Positions 50,137 to 59,815 of a stretch of 64,000 bases of DNA are shown piece by piece (the first letter of the stretch is position 1; the number at the start of each line of letters is the position of its first letter). Source of the stretch: Aldersonia sp. NBC_00410. Lineage in GTDB: Bacteria; Actinomycetota; Actinomycetes; Mycobacteriales; Mycobacteriaceae. The stretch is from positions 620,001 to 684,000 of the forward strand of contig NZ_JAPENM010000002.1 in assembly GCF_026342035.1 (NCBI RefSeq). Direction: 5' to 3'. The translations under genes and the position numbers were made by a program. Under the pieces are notes generated by a model, which was not told where the DNA came from, ran no database searches, and was given only the letters and a program-made list of their open reading frames with translations.

Positions 50137-50532
50137 CTACTGCACCGCGGCCCGTTCGCGCTCCGCCTGAACCTCGCGGATCACCCGGGTGACGATCCGC
50201 TCGAATGCGGCATCGACCTTTGCCGCGTGCGCCTCGTCGCTGTCCGCGGCCGGCAGCCACTCGCGCAGCTGATCGACGATCCATTCCCGCCAGGCCGCAC
50301 GCATCCAGGTCGCCTCGTGCATCCCGGTTTCCGTCAGCGACAACATATCCTCCTCGCGGCGGATGTGACCCGATGCCACGAGCTCGTCGAAGTACGAGTC
50401 CAGCACGCCCGGCGGCACCCCGACAGGGGCCTCGATCCCGGACTGGGCGACCGGCCGGTCGAGCACGACGTTTGCCGCGTACACCTCCATGACGTGCACT
50501 CTCAGCGCAGCACAGGACATGACGCGGCTCAC
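50137..50532 (-). CDS. Winged-helix domain protein, possibly a remnant of an MFS exporter C-terminus
   Basis: This 131-codon frame (GTG at 50532; ATG 12 bases inside also possible) encodes PPGVLDSYFDELVASGHIRREED, then LSLTETGMHEATWMRAAWREW and DAAFERIVTRVIREVQ. This looks like the small winged-helix tail that ends some actinobacterial EmrB/QacA-type transporters, but no membrane domain precedes it; a stop lies just upstream in frame. It may be a decayed fragment or a free-standing regulator. There is no recognisable ribosome site. Confidence 0.45.
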   Translation of the reverse strand: MSRVMSCAALRVHVMEVYAANVVLDRPVAQSGIEAPVGVPPGVLDSYFDELVASGHIRREEDMLSLTETGMHEATWMRAAWREWIVDQLREWLPAADSDEAHAAKVDAAFERIVTRVIREVQAERERAAVQ

Positions 50533-50596
50533 ACCAGTGGATTCCGGCCGGCGGCTGCCCGGATCGCTCGCCGTGCACCCCGGTACCGTTTGGGGT

Positions 50597-51010
50597 ATGA
50601 GTTCCCGCCCGCGTCGGCATCGACCTGCACTGATCGTGCTGGTCGTCGTCGCCGCGCTGGGCTGCCTGGCGCTGGGCTGGTGGCAGTGGACCAGATTCGA
50701 GTCGGCCGGCGGTACCGGGCAAAATCTCGGGTACGCCCTGCAGTGGCCGCTGTTCGCGGGGTTCGTCGTCTACGCCTACCGCCGCTTCGTCCAACTCGAG
50801 GACGAGCACACCGGAAAGAGTTCTGGCACGGGGACACAACCGGTACGGGCGACGGGCACGGAAACGCAGCCGACCGAGATCCCGGCGGACCTGCTGCCGC
50901 CGCGCCCGACTGCCCGCCCCCGGGACGCACTCGATGAGCAAACGACCGAATACAACCGCTACCTTGCCGAGCTCAACGCTCGCGACCGGACAGACAGGAG
51001 CACCACGTGA
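50597..51010 (+). CDS. lprD: LprD-like membrane protein (Rv1343c family)
   Basis: This 137-residue protein has a basic N-terminus, one helix ALIVLVVVAALGCLALGWW, the conserved WWQWTRFESAGGTGQNLGY and LQWPLFAGFVVYAYRRFVQ, then a Thr/Pro-rich cytosolic tail. The ATG at 50597 lies eight bases after TACCGT, suggesting a leaderless mRNA. Its stop overlaps the DUF3817 gene (GTGA). The pair corresponds to Rv1343c-Rv1342c of M. tuberculosis; the name LprD is from that homologue, although the cysteine here sits inside a membrane helix. Function is unknown. Confidence 0.75.
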   Translation: MSSRPRRHRPALIVLVVVAALGCLALGWWQWTRFESAGGTGQNLGYALQWPLFAGFVVYAYRRFVQLEDEHTGKSSGTGTQPVRATGTETQPTEIPADLLPPRPTARPRDALDEQTTEYNRYLAELNARDRTDRSTT

Positions 51011-51360
51011 CCGCGAGCCCCGAAGGCACCGAGACCGCAGCGCCGACGGGCAACGCCAGGATTGCCGGCGCGCTGCTGCGCTACCGCGTGCTTGCGTGGG
51101 TGACCGGCATCTGGCTGCTCGTGCTGACCGCGGATCTCGTCGCGAAGTACGGCTTCGACGTGGACACGCCGAGCTGGATCGCGGTCGTGCACGGCTGGGT
51201 CTACTTCGTCTACCTGATCGTCACCATCGATCTGGCGGTGAAGGTGCGCTGGGCGGCCCCGCGGACGGTCGGCACGTTGCTCGCCGGCACTATTCCGTTT
51301 CTGTCGTTCTTCGTCGAACATCGCCGCACCCAACAGGTCAAGAGCGACTTCGGTATTTGA
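51007..51360 (+). CDS. DUF3817 integral membrane protein (Rv1342c family)
   Basis: This 117-residue protein has three helices: YRVLAWVTGIWLLVLTADLV, VVHGWVYFVYLIVTIDLAV and TVGTLLAGTIPFLSFFVEHR. The VHGWVYFVYL motif and the final FFVEHRR are diagnostic for DUF3817. It is coupled to the LprD-like gene and ends ten bases from the convergent rdgB gene. Function is unknown. Confidence 0.85.
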   Translation: MTASPEGTETAAPTGNARIAGALLRYRVLAWVTGIWLLVLTADLVAKYGFDVDTPSWIAVVHGWVYFVYLIVTIDLAVKVRWAAPRTVGTLLAGTIPFLSFFVEHRRTQQVKSDFGI

Positions 51361-51370
51361 TACCGCTCCC

Positions 51371-51982
51371 CTAGCCCGCCAGGGCCCGCAGCGCGGGGAC
51401 GAGTTGGCGTAGCGCGCGTCCCCGGTGTGAGCGGGCATCCTTCTCGGCGGGCGTGAGCTCGGCCGCCGTGCGATCGGCGTCGGCGGGCAGGAAGACCGGG
51501 TCGTAGCCGAAGCCACCCTCGCCACGTGGCGCGTGCACGATCACCCCCGGCCATTCACCGCGGACCACGGTCTCGGTCCCGCCCGGCACAACGAGCGCGC
51601 ACACCGAGACGAAACGTGCCGTTCGCCGCTCGTCGGGCACGTCCGCGAGTTGACCGAGCAGCAGGTCGGTATTGGCGGCGTCGTCGCCATGGCTGCCGGA
51701 CCAACGGGCGGACAGCACGCCGGGCATCCCATTGAGCGCATCCACGGCGATGCCGGAATCATCGGCCACACAGGACAATCCGGATGCCACTGCACCGTCG
51801 CGGGCCTTCAGCAGCGCGTTCTCCTCGAAGGTCGCGCCGGTCTCGGGTGTTTCGGGGAACGGCGGGATCTCGTCCAGACCGACGATTTCAATCCCGGCGA
51901 CGTCGTGGTCGGCGAGCACCCGCCGCAATTCGGCGAGCTTCTTCGCGTTCCGGCTCGCGACCAGCAGGCGCGTGTCAGCCAC
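51371..51982 (-). CDS. rdgB: dITP/XTP pyrophosphatase
   Basis: This 203-residue HAM1-family enzyme hydrolyses ITP, dITP and XTP to the monophosphates, keeping deaminated purines out of DNA and RNA. Motifs: [18 protein letters not shown] (phosphate loop SxNxxK), [26 protein letters not shown] (catalytic Asp), [11 protein letters not shown] and [14 protein letters not shown]. The GTG at 51982 overlaps the end of rph by eight bases. This is the Rv1341-Rv1340 order. Confidence 0.95.
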   Translation of the reverse strand: MADTRLLVASRNAKKLAELRRVLADHDVAGIEIVGLDEIPPFPETPETGATFEENALLKARDGAVASGLSCVADDSGIAVDALNGMPGVLSARWSGSHGDDAANTDLLLGQLADVPDERRTARFVSVCALVVPGGTETVVRGEWPGVIVHAPRGEGGFGYDPVFLPADADRTAAELTPAEKDARSHRGRALRQLVPALRALAG

Positions 51983-52757
51983 CGAACTTCTTCTTCGGCG
52001 TTTCCGCCGGCTCGGGCAGCACACCGGGGTAGGGCGCGGCCAGCGCGGCCTGCTGCGCCGCGAACAGTTGGTCGCAACCGATCACGGCGAGATCGAGCAT
52101 CTTGTCCAGGGTGGACCGCGGGAACGTCGCCCCTTCGCCGGTGCCTTGCACCTCGACCAGCGTGCCGGTGTCGGTGGCGACGACGTTCATGTCCACCTCG
52201 GCACGCGAGTCCTCTTCATAGGGCAGGTCGAGCCGAACCCGGCCGTCGACGACGCCGACGCTCACCGCGGCGATCGCGCACGAGAGCGGCTGCGGATCGG
52301 CCAACTGTCCGGCGGCGCGCAGATAGGTGATGGCATCGTGCAGCGCGACGTACGCGCCGGTGATCGCGGCCGTACGGGTACCGCCGTCGGCCTGCAGGAC
52401 GTCGCAGTCGATCGCGATGGTGTTCTCGCCGATTGCTGCGAGGTCGATGCAGGCACGCAATGACCGGCCGACCAGTCGGCTGATCTCCTGGGTGCGGCCA
52501 CCGATCTTGCCCTTGACCGACTCGCGACCACTGCGGGTGTGCGTGGCGGCGGGCAGCATCGCGTATTCGGCGGTGACCCAGCCGAGCCCCGAGCCCCTAC
52601 GCCAGCCGGGCACCCCCTCGGTCACGCTCGCCGTGCACATCACTCTGGTGCTGCCGAACTCCACCAGGACCGACCCCGCAGGGTGGCTGGTGAATCCACG
52701 GGTGATGCGGACCTCGCGGAGTTCGTCGTCCGCTCTTCCATCGGCTCGTCTCGACAC
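51975..52757 (-). CDS. rph: Ribonuclease PH
   Basis: This 260-residue phosphate-dependent 3' exoribonuclease trims tRNA precursors and stable RNAs. [11 protein letters not shown] at the N-terminus, [46 protein letters not shown] and VDLNVV-like [10 protein letters not shown] plus [11 protein letters not shown] are all conserved. The GTG at 52757 is set by alignment with Rv1340 and by TAGGCT seven bases upstream, suggesting a leaderless start; a GTG-less extension to 52778 is less likely. Confidence 0.95.
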   Translation of the reverse strand: MSRRADGRADDELREVRITRGFTSHPAGSVLVEFGSTRVMCTASVTEGVPGWRRGSGLGWVTAEYAMLPAATHTRSGRESVKGKIGGRTQEISRLVGRSLRACIDLAAIGENTIAIDCDVLQADGGTRTAAITGAYVALHDAITYLRAAGQLADPQPLSCAIAAVSVGVVDGRVRLDLPYEEDSRAEVDMNVVATDTGTLVEVQGTGEGATFPRSTLDKMLDLAVIGCDQLFAAQQAALAAPYPGVLPEPAETPKKKFGG

Positions 52758-52835
52758 GGGCGAAAGCCTATCGGCCACCCCGAAACATCGGTGGGGCGCC
52801 TGCCGAAATGGCCGCTCACCCGACGGGCGGAGCGT

Positions 52836-53597
52836 TCAGAACTCGTAGACCTCGCCCGGCGATACCGCATGCACCGGGCCGGCGAACTCCGCCTTCGCCT
52901 CGGCGATGACATCCTCGCGGGCGGTCCAGGGCGGGATATGGGTGAGCAGCAATTCCTGCACCCCGGCGCCGGCGGCGAGACGCCCCGCCTCGGTTCCGGA
53001 CATGTGCAGGTCGGGCGGTCGATTGGGCGGATCGTGCGTCCACGAGGCCTCGGCGAGCAGGATGTCGGCGCCGCGGGCCATGTCGATGACGCTCGGGCAC
53101 AGCGCCGTGTCACCGGTGAAACACAGTGTGCCGCCCGTCTCGCTGCGCAGCGTCAGGCCGTAGGACTCGGGCGGATGGCTCACCCGCCACGGGGTCACCG
53201 TGTTCGCGCCGAACTGCACCGGCACCGTGGCCTCCCACGGCCGCATGTCGATGGTGTCGGACCAGTCGTCACAGCAGCCGGCGACTTCGGCGGAGGCGAC
53301 GCCGATCCGCCGCGCGGTGTCGGTCGGGCCGTACACCACCGCGCGCCCACCGGGCGAGTTCGGATGGTAGCGCCGCCAGACCAGGAGGCTGGGCAGGTCC
53401 AGACAGTGATCGGCGTGCAGGTGGGACAGGAAAATCGACACCTCACCCGGGTCGGCGTAGCGCTGCAGCGCGCCGAGCACACCGGGCCCGAAATCGATGA
53501 CGGCCGGACTCGTTCCCGCGGCGGTCAACAGGTAGCCCGACGCCGGAGAATCCGGCCCGGACACGCTGCCCGAGCACCCGAGGACGGTCAACCGCAT
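52836..53597 (-). CDS. Metallo-beta-lactamase-fold phosphodiesterase (Rv1339-like)
   Basis: This 253-residue protein has the MBL metal motif SHLHADHCLDL near residue 68, plus CFTGDTALCPS and LLAEASWTHD for the second-metal ligands and GTEAGRLAAGAGVQELLLTHIPP. It belongs to the group of Rv1339, reported in mycobacteria as an atypical cyclic-AMP phosphodiesterase; RNase Z-like activity is an alternative for related folds. The ATG at 53597 gives the conserved MRLTVLGCSGS start. The gene order rhomboid-(murI)-Rv1339-rph is kept but murI is absent. Confidence 0.85.
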   Translation of the reverse strand: MRLTVLGCSGSVSGPDSPASGYLLTAAGTSPAVIDFGPGVLGALQRYADPGEVSIFLSHLHADHCLDLPSLLVWRRYHPNSPGGRAVVYGPTDTARRIGVASAEVAGCCDDWSDTIDMRPWEATVPVQFGANTVTPWRVSHPPESYGLTLRSETGGTLCFTGDTALCPSVIDMARGADILLAEASWTHDPPNRPPDLHMSGTEAGRLAAGAGVQELLLTHIPPWTAREDVIAEAKAEFAGPVHAVSPGEVYEF

Positions 53598-53652
53598 ACG
53601 GTCAGGATGCCACGAACAGTGCAATCACAAAACGTTCGGCGAAACCCAGAGG

Positions 53653-54447
53653 TCAGCTGATTCCCGATCGTTGTGCGCGGGCGCGGCGCGCGTCCCGCTC
53701 GGGCCGGGCGATCACCCACCCGGCCACTATTCCCCCGACCGCGCCGAACAGGTGGGACTGCCAGGACACCCCGGGAGTGCCCGGCAATACGCCCCACAGC
53801 AGGCTGCCGTAGACGAGGAACACCGCGATGCCGATCAGGATCTGGCCGAATCGGCGACTGAAGAAGCCCCGCACGAGCAGGTAGGCCAACCAGCCGAAGA
53901 TCACCCCGGACGCACCGATGTGCAGGGTGCCCTGACCGCCGAAGAGCCAGGTTCCCGCGCCACAAATCAGCCAGATGATGCCGGTCGCCGCGAGCCCACG
54001 GGCGATCCCGGACATCAGCACCAGAAACCCGAGAATGAGCAGCGGCAGCGTGTTGGCCGCCAGGTGCTCCCAGTTGGCGTGCAGCAGCGGCGCGAAGAGG
54101 ATCCCGAACAGTCCGTCGACCGATAACGGCTCGATTCCCCAGCGGTCGAGCTGGTGATCCATGAGCGCATCGACGAACTCGATGACGTACAGCAGCACGG
54201 CGAAGGCGCCGATGATCGCGGCCGCCACCTGCCACTGCGGTCGCGCCTTCTCCGCACTTGCAGGGCTCGGGACCGTGGGTTTGCCGGACTTCGGCGCCGC
54301 GGACTTCGGCGCCGGCGCCGGACGATTCGCCGACGCCGTCGCACCGGGATTCGCCAACTGGGCGCGGATCGCGTCGAGCCGGGACTGGTCGAAGGCGGGC
54401 TTGCCCGGATCGGCGAAGGGTGCCGAACCGCCCTGACTGTTCGTCAC
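53653..54447 (-). CDS. Rhomboid-family intramembrane serine protease
   Basis: This 264-residue membrane protease has an Ala/Pro/Ser-rich cytosolic arm (residues 1-70) and then six to seven helices. The catalytic Ser lies in HIGASGVIFGW and the catalytic His in WQSHLFGAVGGIVAG. HANWEHLAANTLPLL is the conserved loop/helix 2. It corresponds to Rv1337. The GTG at 54447 has GAAGGGA upstream. Substrates are unknown. Confidence 0.88.
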   Translation of the reverse strand: MTNSQGGSAPFADPGKPAFDQSRLDAIRAQLANPGATASANRPAPAPKSAAPKSGKPTVPSPASAEKARPQWQVAAAIIGAFAVLLYVIEFVDALMDHQLDRWGIEPLSVDGLFGILFAPLLHANWEHLAANTLPLLILGFLVLMSGIARGLAATGIIWLICGAGTWLFGGQGTLHIGASGVIFGWLAYLLVRGFFSRRFGQILIGIAVFLVYGSLLWGVLPGTPGVSWQSHLFGAVGGIVAGWVIARPERDARRARAQRSGIS

Positions 54448-54483
54448 GTCGCCGTCCCTTCTCGCTCGCCCACGCTCCCGGTG

Positions 54484-55727
<1,244 letters not shown>

Positions 55728-55769
55728 CGGTGCTCCTCTTCGGCTGATTGGTGCAGTGGCGAATTGGTA

Positions 55770-56240
55770 CTAGTTGACGACGGTTTCGTAGCTGTCGACC
55801 ACGTCCACCGGTTCTTCGGTGACGACGCCATCGACAATCCGGTAGCTGCGCAGCTCGTGCACGTCGGGGTCGCGGGTGGAGATGAGCACGTAATGCGCGT
55901 CCGGCTCGGAAGCGTAGGAAATGTCTGTGCGACTCGGATACGCCTCGGTGCCGGTGTGCGAGTGGTAGATGACGACCGGTGCCTCATCGGCGTCGTCCAT
56001 CGCGCGCCACAACCGCAACTGCTCGCCGGAGTCGAATCGGTAGAACGTGGGCGAGCGCTCGGCATTGATCATCGCGACATGCCGCTCCGGCCGATCCGAG
56101 CCCTCCGGGCCGGCGATCACGCCGCACGCTTCATCGGGATGATCGGCGCGCGCATGCGCCACCATCGCCTCGACAAGGTCCGCTCTGATCACCAGCAACG
56201 CTCGCTGTCCTTCCGACTTCGGGGGTCGCGGTGCCCGCAT
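55770..56240 (-). CDS. mec: Mec-type JAMM metalloprotease (CysO-cysteine peptidase)
   Basis: This 156-residue JAB1/MPN/Mov34 zinc peptidase releases cysteine from the CysO-Cys adduct. Zinc and catalytic residues Glu37 (HPDEACGV), His93, His95, Ser103 and Asp106 (YHSHTGTEAYPSRTD) are present. The start shares a base with the stop of the upstream peptidase (TAATG), with GGAGG very close; an internal GTG/ATG start at about residue 17-26 cannot be excluded. It is homologous to Rv1334, directly before cysO. Confidence 0.93.
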   Translation of the reverse strand: MRAPRPPKSEGQRALLVIRADLVEAMVAHARADHPDEACGVIAGPEGSDRPERHVAMINAERSPTFYRFDSGEQLRLWRAMDDADEAPVVIYHSHTGTEAYPSRTDISYASEPDAHYVLISTRDPDVHELRSYRIVDGVVTEEPVDVVDSYETVVN

Positions 56241-57385
56241 TACCTCCGGGCGAGCACAGCCGACGACAACAGTTCACGATATGCCGGTATTCCCGCGACC
56301 GATTCGGCGGCCAGGATCGCGTCCACGATCGCCCGCTCCACGCACAGCGCCGCCGCAGCACACACCGCGCTGGTCACCGCCAGTTCGTGGGGAAACTCCG
56401 GTGGCGGCGCGGGATCCGGCCGACCTACCGCGACCCGGCCGGTGGCCAGCGCGAACATGGTGTCGCCGTCCAGCGGGGAATGTGCCGGGCGCACCGCCCT
56501 GGCCAGCCCGTCGTGCGCTGCCGTGGCCATCCGGCGGCAGGCCGCAGCGGGCAGGGCGGCGTCGGTCGCGACCAAGCCGATCGTCGTATTGAGCACGGTG
56601 CCCTTCTCGGCAAGCGCATTCGCTGCGGCGAGCTGCTCGGCACTCGGCGTCTGCAGACCGAAGAATTCGGCACCGTCCGAGCCGACCCCCCAGGGCAGCC
56701 CGGTTCGCGGGTCGATCACCGAACCGACCGGGTTGGCCACCACCAACGCTCCTACGGTGACGCCCGTGGCCGGGCCGTCGGCGAACACCACGCTCGCGGT
56801 GCCGAGCCCGCCCTTGAGCGCGCCTGCGCGGGCACCGACCCCCGCACCGACACAACCGCGGGCGAAGTCGACGTCGGCCGCGCCGGCCGCGCCGTACCCG
56901 TACTCCGCGGTCGGGCGGACGGCCCAATCCCCCACCGGCAGATCGAAGATGACCGCTGCGGGGACGATCGGCACCCGCACCGCCGCGGTTGCCGTGGCAC
57001 GTTCTTCCGGGGTGGTCATGTCGATGCCCTCGTCGTGTTCCTCCAGCCAGCGCATCACCCCGTCGGCCGCGGCCAGCCCGTAGGCACTGCCGCCGGTGAG
57101 CAGCACCGCGTGCACCCGCTGGACCGAGTTGCTCGGATCGAGTAGATCGGTTTCCCGTGTTCCCGGGCCGCCGCCGCGCACGTCCACCGCGGCGGTCGCT
57201 CCGCCCGGCGCGCGGACCACCGTGCACCCGGTCGCGGCGCCACTCCCCGGCGCGCCGGGCGCCCGCACCGTCACGTCACGGTCGAGCGCGTGGCGGTGCC
57301 CGACGAGCAGGCCCGCCACGTCGGTGAGTGCGTTACGCGGGCCTGGCTTCACGGTGCTGCACTCATGAGGCTCATGGCGCTGCAT
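56240..57385 (-). CDS. P1/S58 (DmpA/NylC-type) self-processing peptidase
   Basis: This 381-residue Ntn-hydrolase-like protein corresponds to Rv1333. Residues 266-268 in VLNTTIGLVATD match the Asn/Thr (or Asn/Ser) autocleavage site of NylC and BapA, so Thr267 is the likely nucleophile of the mature small chain. RETDLLDPSNSVQRVHAVLLTGG and AADGVMRWLEEH are conserved large-chain motifs. The start is uncertain: ATG 57385 gives a normal length, and GTG 57352 better matches Rv1333. Coupled to mec by TAATG. The natural substrate is unknown; an aminopeptidase acting on small amides or peptides is usual. Confidence 0.82.
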   Translation of the reverse strand: MQRHEPHECSTVKPGPRNALTDVAGLLVGHRHALDRDVTVRAPGAPGSGAATGCTVVRAPGGATAAVDVRGGGPGTRETDLLDPSNSVQRVHAVLLTGGSAYGLAAADGVMRWLEEHDEGIDMTTPEERATATAAVRVPIVPAAVIFDLPVGDWAVRPTAEYGYGAAGAADVDFARGCVGAGVGARAGALKGGLGTASVVFADGPATGVTVGALVVANPVGSVIDPRTGLPWGVGSDGAEFFGLQTPSAEQLAAANALAEKGTVLNTTIGLVATDAALPAAACRRMATAAHDGLARAVRPAHSPLDGDTMFALATGRVAVGRPDPAPPPEFPHELAVTSAVCAAAALCVERAIVDAILAAESVAGIPAYRELLSSAVLARR

Positions 57386-57394
57386 CCATGGCGC

Positions 57395-57964
57395 TCATGG
57401 GGCGAGGGCCTGGATCAGCGAATCCTGCATCCAGGTGAGCCAGTGGTAGACGTCGAGATGCGGTGCCCTGGGGTCGCTCTCGTCGAGGTGATCGGGGGTG
57501 TCGGCGTCCACGCCGAGCGTTGCGCCGAGGGCGAGCCGAACATCGTTCAGCCCGGTCAGCCACGCGTCGGCCTGCTCCGGGGACAGCACCACTTTGCCGC
57601 CGCGGTGCGGGACGGTATCGAGGATCACCGAGCCGGCGGCCACCTTGTCCGCGATGATCTCCGGCTCGTGCAGGCTGCGCAGCGCACCGTTGATATCGGC
57701 CCGGTCGGCATCCGGGGTTCCCGGCTCGCTGCGGTGGAAATCGGGCAGCAGCCGGGACAGCGCCGCGTCCTCGGGCGGTGTGCTGTCGCCGGTTTGCATG
57801 CCGGTCAGCTCCGCGAGTTCATCGGTGGGCGCCTGCTTGGTGCGTTCGTCGAGAAGACCGAGCACCGATTCGACCAGCGATCGCAGCACGTTGGCCTCAC
57901 GGGCATCGAGCTCGGATCGGAGCGTGACCCCCATCAACGAGTTCTTCCGGGTCCACGTCCGCAC
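57395..57964 (-). CDS. DUF2017 protein (Rv1332-like)
   Basis: This 189-residue protein occurs next to clpS in most actinobacteria. Conserved blocks are LRSELDAREANVLRSLVES, TDELAELTGMQTG, ALSRLLPDFHRSEP, ALRSLHEPEIIADK and WLTGLNDVRLALGATLG. The GTG at 57964 follows AAGGG; the frame open to 58030 is not conserved. By constant linkage to the N-end-rule adaptor ClpS a proteolysis role is suspected, but none is shown. Confidence 0.85.
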   Translation of the reverse strand: MRTWTRKNSLMGVTLRSELDAREANVLRSLVESVLGLLDERTKQAPTDELAELTGMQTGDSTPPEDAALSRLLPDFHRSEPGTPDADRADINGALRSLHEPEIIADKVAAGSVILDTVPHRGGKVVLSPEQADAWLTGLNDVRLALGATLGVDADTPDHLDESDPRAPHLDVYHWLTWMQDSLIQALAP

Positions 57965-58061
57965 ATTCGCCCTTACTGTCGATCGATGATTGCCCCGCCG
58001 CGACCGGCGCTCGCCGCCACAGTCGCGCACGTGTCATGGCCGGAGTCGGCGCCGCCCGCCG

Positions 58062-58391
58062 TCAGGAATCTCGCTGCATGGTCGCCCACAGCCCGGCCGC
58101 GTGCAGCCTACGGACATCGTGTTCCATCTTGTCCCTGGAGCCCGACGACACGACCGCTTTGCCCTCCTGATGCACCTTGAGCATCAGCTCGGTGGCCTTG
58201 GCTTTGCTGTACCCGAACAGCTTCTGGAATATGTAGGTCACGTAGTGCATGAGGTTCACCGGGTCGTCCCAGACGACGGTCACCCACGGGCGATCCTCCG
58301 CCTCGAGGGTGTCGGTGACCTCCACCGATTCGGGCGTGGCCTGCGGTGCCGCCAGGCGCGGCATCAGATCGGGCGCGGAAGACCAGGCCAT
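58062..58391 (-). CDS. clpS: ATP-dependent Clp protease adaptor ClpS
   Basis: This 109-residue adaptor delivers N-degron substrates to ClpC/Clp[21 protein letters not shown] includes the Asp-Asp and Asn-Leu-Met pocket region that binds the N-terminal residue, followed by [20 protein letters not shown] flexible 30-residue N-terminal arm is present. The ATG at 58391 follows TACTCT (58398-58403) by six bases: a leaderless start, divergent from pncB. Confidence 0.95.
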   Translation of the reverse strand: MAWSSAPDLMPRLAAPQATPESVEVTDTLEAEDRPWVTVVWDDPVNLMHYVTYIFQKLFGYSKAKATELMLKVHQEGKAVVSSGSRDKMEHDVRRLHAAGLWATMQRDS

Positions 58392-58453
58392 ATATCCAGA
58401 GTACGACGTGCTCGGTGAACCACAACACCCGGCGTTGCTCGTAGGGTGGAGCG
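58392..58453. promoter_or_regulatory. Divergent clpS/pncB leaderless promoters
   Basis: The gap is only 62 bp. On the minus strand TACTCT lies six bases before the clpS ATG; on the plus strand TAGGGT (58442-58447) lies six bases before the pncB GTG. Both transcripts therefore probably begin at the start codon. Confidence 0.65.
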
Positions 58454-59806
58454 GTGTCGAGCCCCGTGAGCACCGCGCTGCTCACCGACCAGTACGAACT
58501 GACGATGCTCGCCGCCGCCCTCGCCGACGGCACGGCGCAGCGCCTGTGCACCTTCGAAGTGTTCGCCCGCCGACTTCCCGACGGGCGCCGCTACGGCGTG
58601 GTTGCCGGCACCGGACGGTTGCTCGATGCGTTGTCCCGGTTCCGGTTCGGCGATGCCGAACTCGCGATCGTGGCACCGCTGCTCAATCAGCAGACCGTCG
58701 ACTGGCTGCGCGACTACCGCTTCTCGGGGGATATCGACGGCTACCGCGAGGGCGAACTGTATTTCCCCGGTTCGCCCATTCTGTCGGTGCGCGGCACCTT
58801 CGCCGAATGCGTGCTGCTGGAAACGCTCGTGCTGTCGGTCCTCAATCACGACTCCGCCATCGCGTCGGCGGCCGCGCGCATGGTCGCCGCCGCCGACGGA
58901 CGGCCGTTGATCGAGATGGGCACCCGTCGCACGCACGAACTCGCCGCCCCGGCCTGCTCGCGTGCGGCCTACCTCGCCGGTTTCGCGACCACCTCGAATC
59001 TCGCCGCTGCGCGCGAGTTCGGCATTCCGAGCGCAGGCACCAGTGCGCACGCCTACACGCTGGTGCACACCGATCGTGACGGCCGGCCGGACGAGGCATC
59101 GGCGTTCCGCGGGCAGCTCGACGTGCTCGGCATCGGAACCACTCTGCTGGTGGACACCTACGACATCACCGCCGGCGTCGAGAACGCGATTGCGGTCGCC
59201 GGCACCGAACTCGGCGCGGTGCGGATCGATTCGGGCGATCTCGGTGTGCTGGCCCGGCAGGTCCGCGGCCAGCTCGACGAGCTCGGCGCGCCCCAGACCA
59301 AAATCGTGCTGTCCGGCGACCTCGACGAGTACGCGATCGCGGCGCTGCGCGCCGAGCCCGTCGACGCCTACGGGGTCGGCACGTCGGTGGTCACCGGCTC
59401 GGGGGCGCCCACGGCCGGCATGGTCTACAAGCTCGTCGAGGTCGATGGCATGCCGGTGGCCAAGCGCAGCAGCCACAAGGAGTCCCGCGGCGGCGCGAAG
59501 CGCGCCCTGCGGCGCTACCGCGGCTCGGGGACGATGACCGAGGAGGTCGTCTACCCCGCCGACGCCGCGCCGCCCGCGGGTGAGCCGGGCACGCACGCAC
59601 GCGAACTCGGCATTCCGCTGGTACGGGCGGGCGCCGCGGTGCCGGAAGTGCCGGGCCTGGCTCAGGCCCGCGAACTCGTCGCGGCGGGGCACGCAACGCT
59701 CCCGTGGGAAGGTCTGAAGCTGTCGCACGGTGAGCCCGCGATCCCGACCACATTCGTCGACCCCGCCGCGGTGCGGTTGGCAGGCACCCGCCCGACAACC
59801 CAGTAA
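58454..59806 (+). CDS. pncB: Nicotinate phosphoribosyltransferase
   Basis: This 450-residue NAD-salvage enzyme joins nicotinate and PRPP in an ATP-assisted step. [10 protein letters not shown] is the N-terminal substrate strand, [13 protein letters not shown] the conserved His-loop region (phospho-His in the family lies in [10 protein letters not shown], ours [10 protein letters not shown]), and [16 protein letters not shown] and [10 protein letters not shown] bind phosphoribosyl groups. The GTG at 58454 is leaderless by position. Homologous to Rv1330c. The dinG promoter overlaps its stop codon. Confidence 0.94.
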   Translation: MSSPVSTALLTDQYELTMLAAALADGTAQRLCTFEVFARRLPDGRRYGVVAGTGRLLDALSRFRFGDAELAIVAPLLNQQTVDWLRDYRFSGDIDGYREGELYFPGSPILSVRGTFAECVLLETLVLSVLNHDSAIASAAARMVAAADGRPLIEMGTRRTHELAAPACSRAAYLAGFATTSNLAAAREFGIPSAGTSAHAYTLVHTDRDGRPDEASAFRGQLDVLGIGTTLLVDTYDITAGVENAIAVAGTELGAVRIDSGDLGVLARQVRGQLDELGAPQTKIVLSGDLDEYAIAALRAEPVDAYGVGTSVVTGSGAPTAGMVYKLVEVDGMPVAKRSSHKESRGGAKRALRRYRGSGTMTEEVVYPADAAPPAGEPGTHARELGIPLVRAGAAVPEVPGLAQARELVAAGHATLPWEGLKLSHGEPAIPTTFVDPAAVRLAGTRPTTQ

Positions 59807-59809
59807 CCT
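59804..59809 (+). promoter_or_regulatory. dinG -10 box overlapping pncB stop
   Basis: TAACCT starts at the TAA stop of pncB and ends six bases before the dinG GTG at 59816, so dinG appears to have its own leaderless promoter inside the end of pncB. Confidence 0.5.
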
Positions 59810-59815
59810 GCTCGG

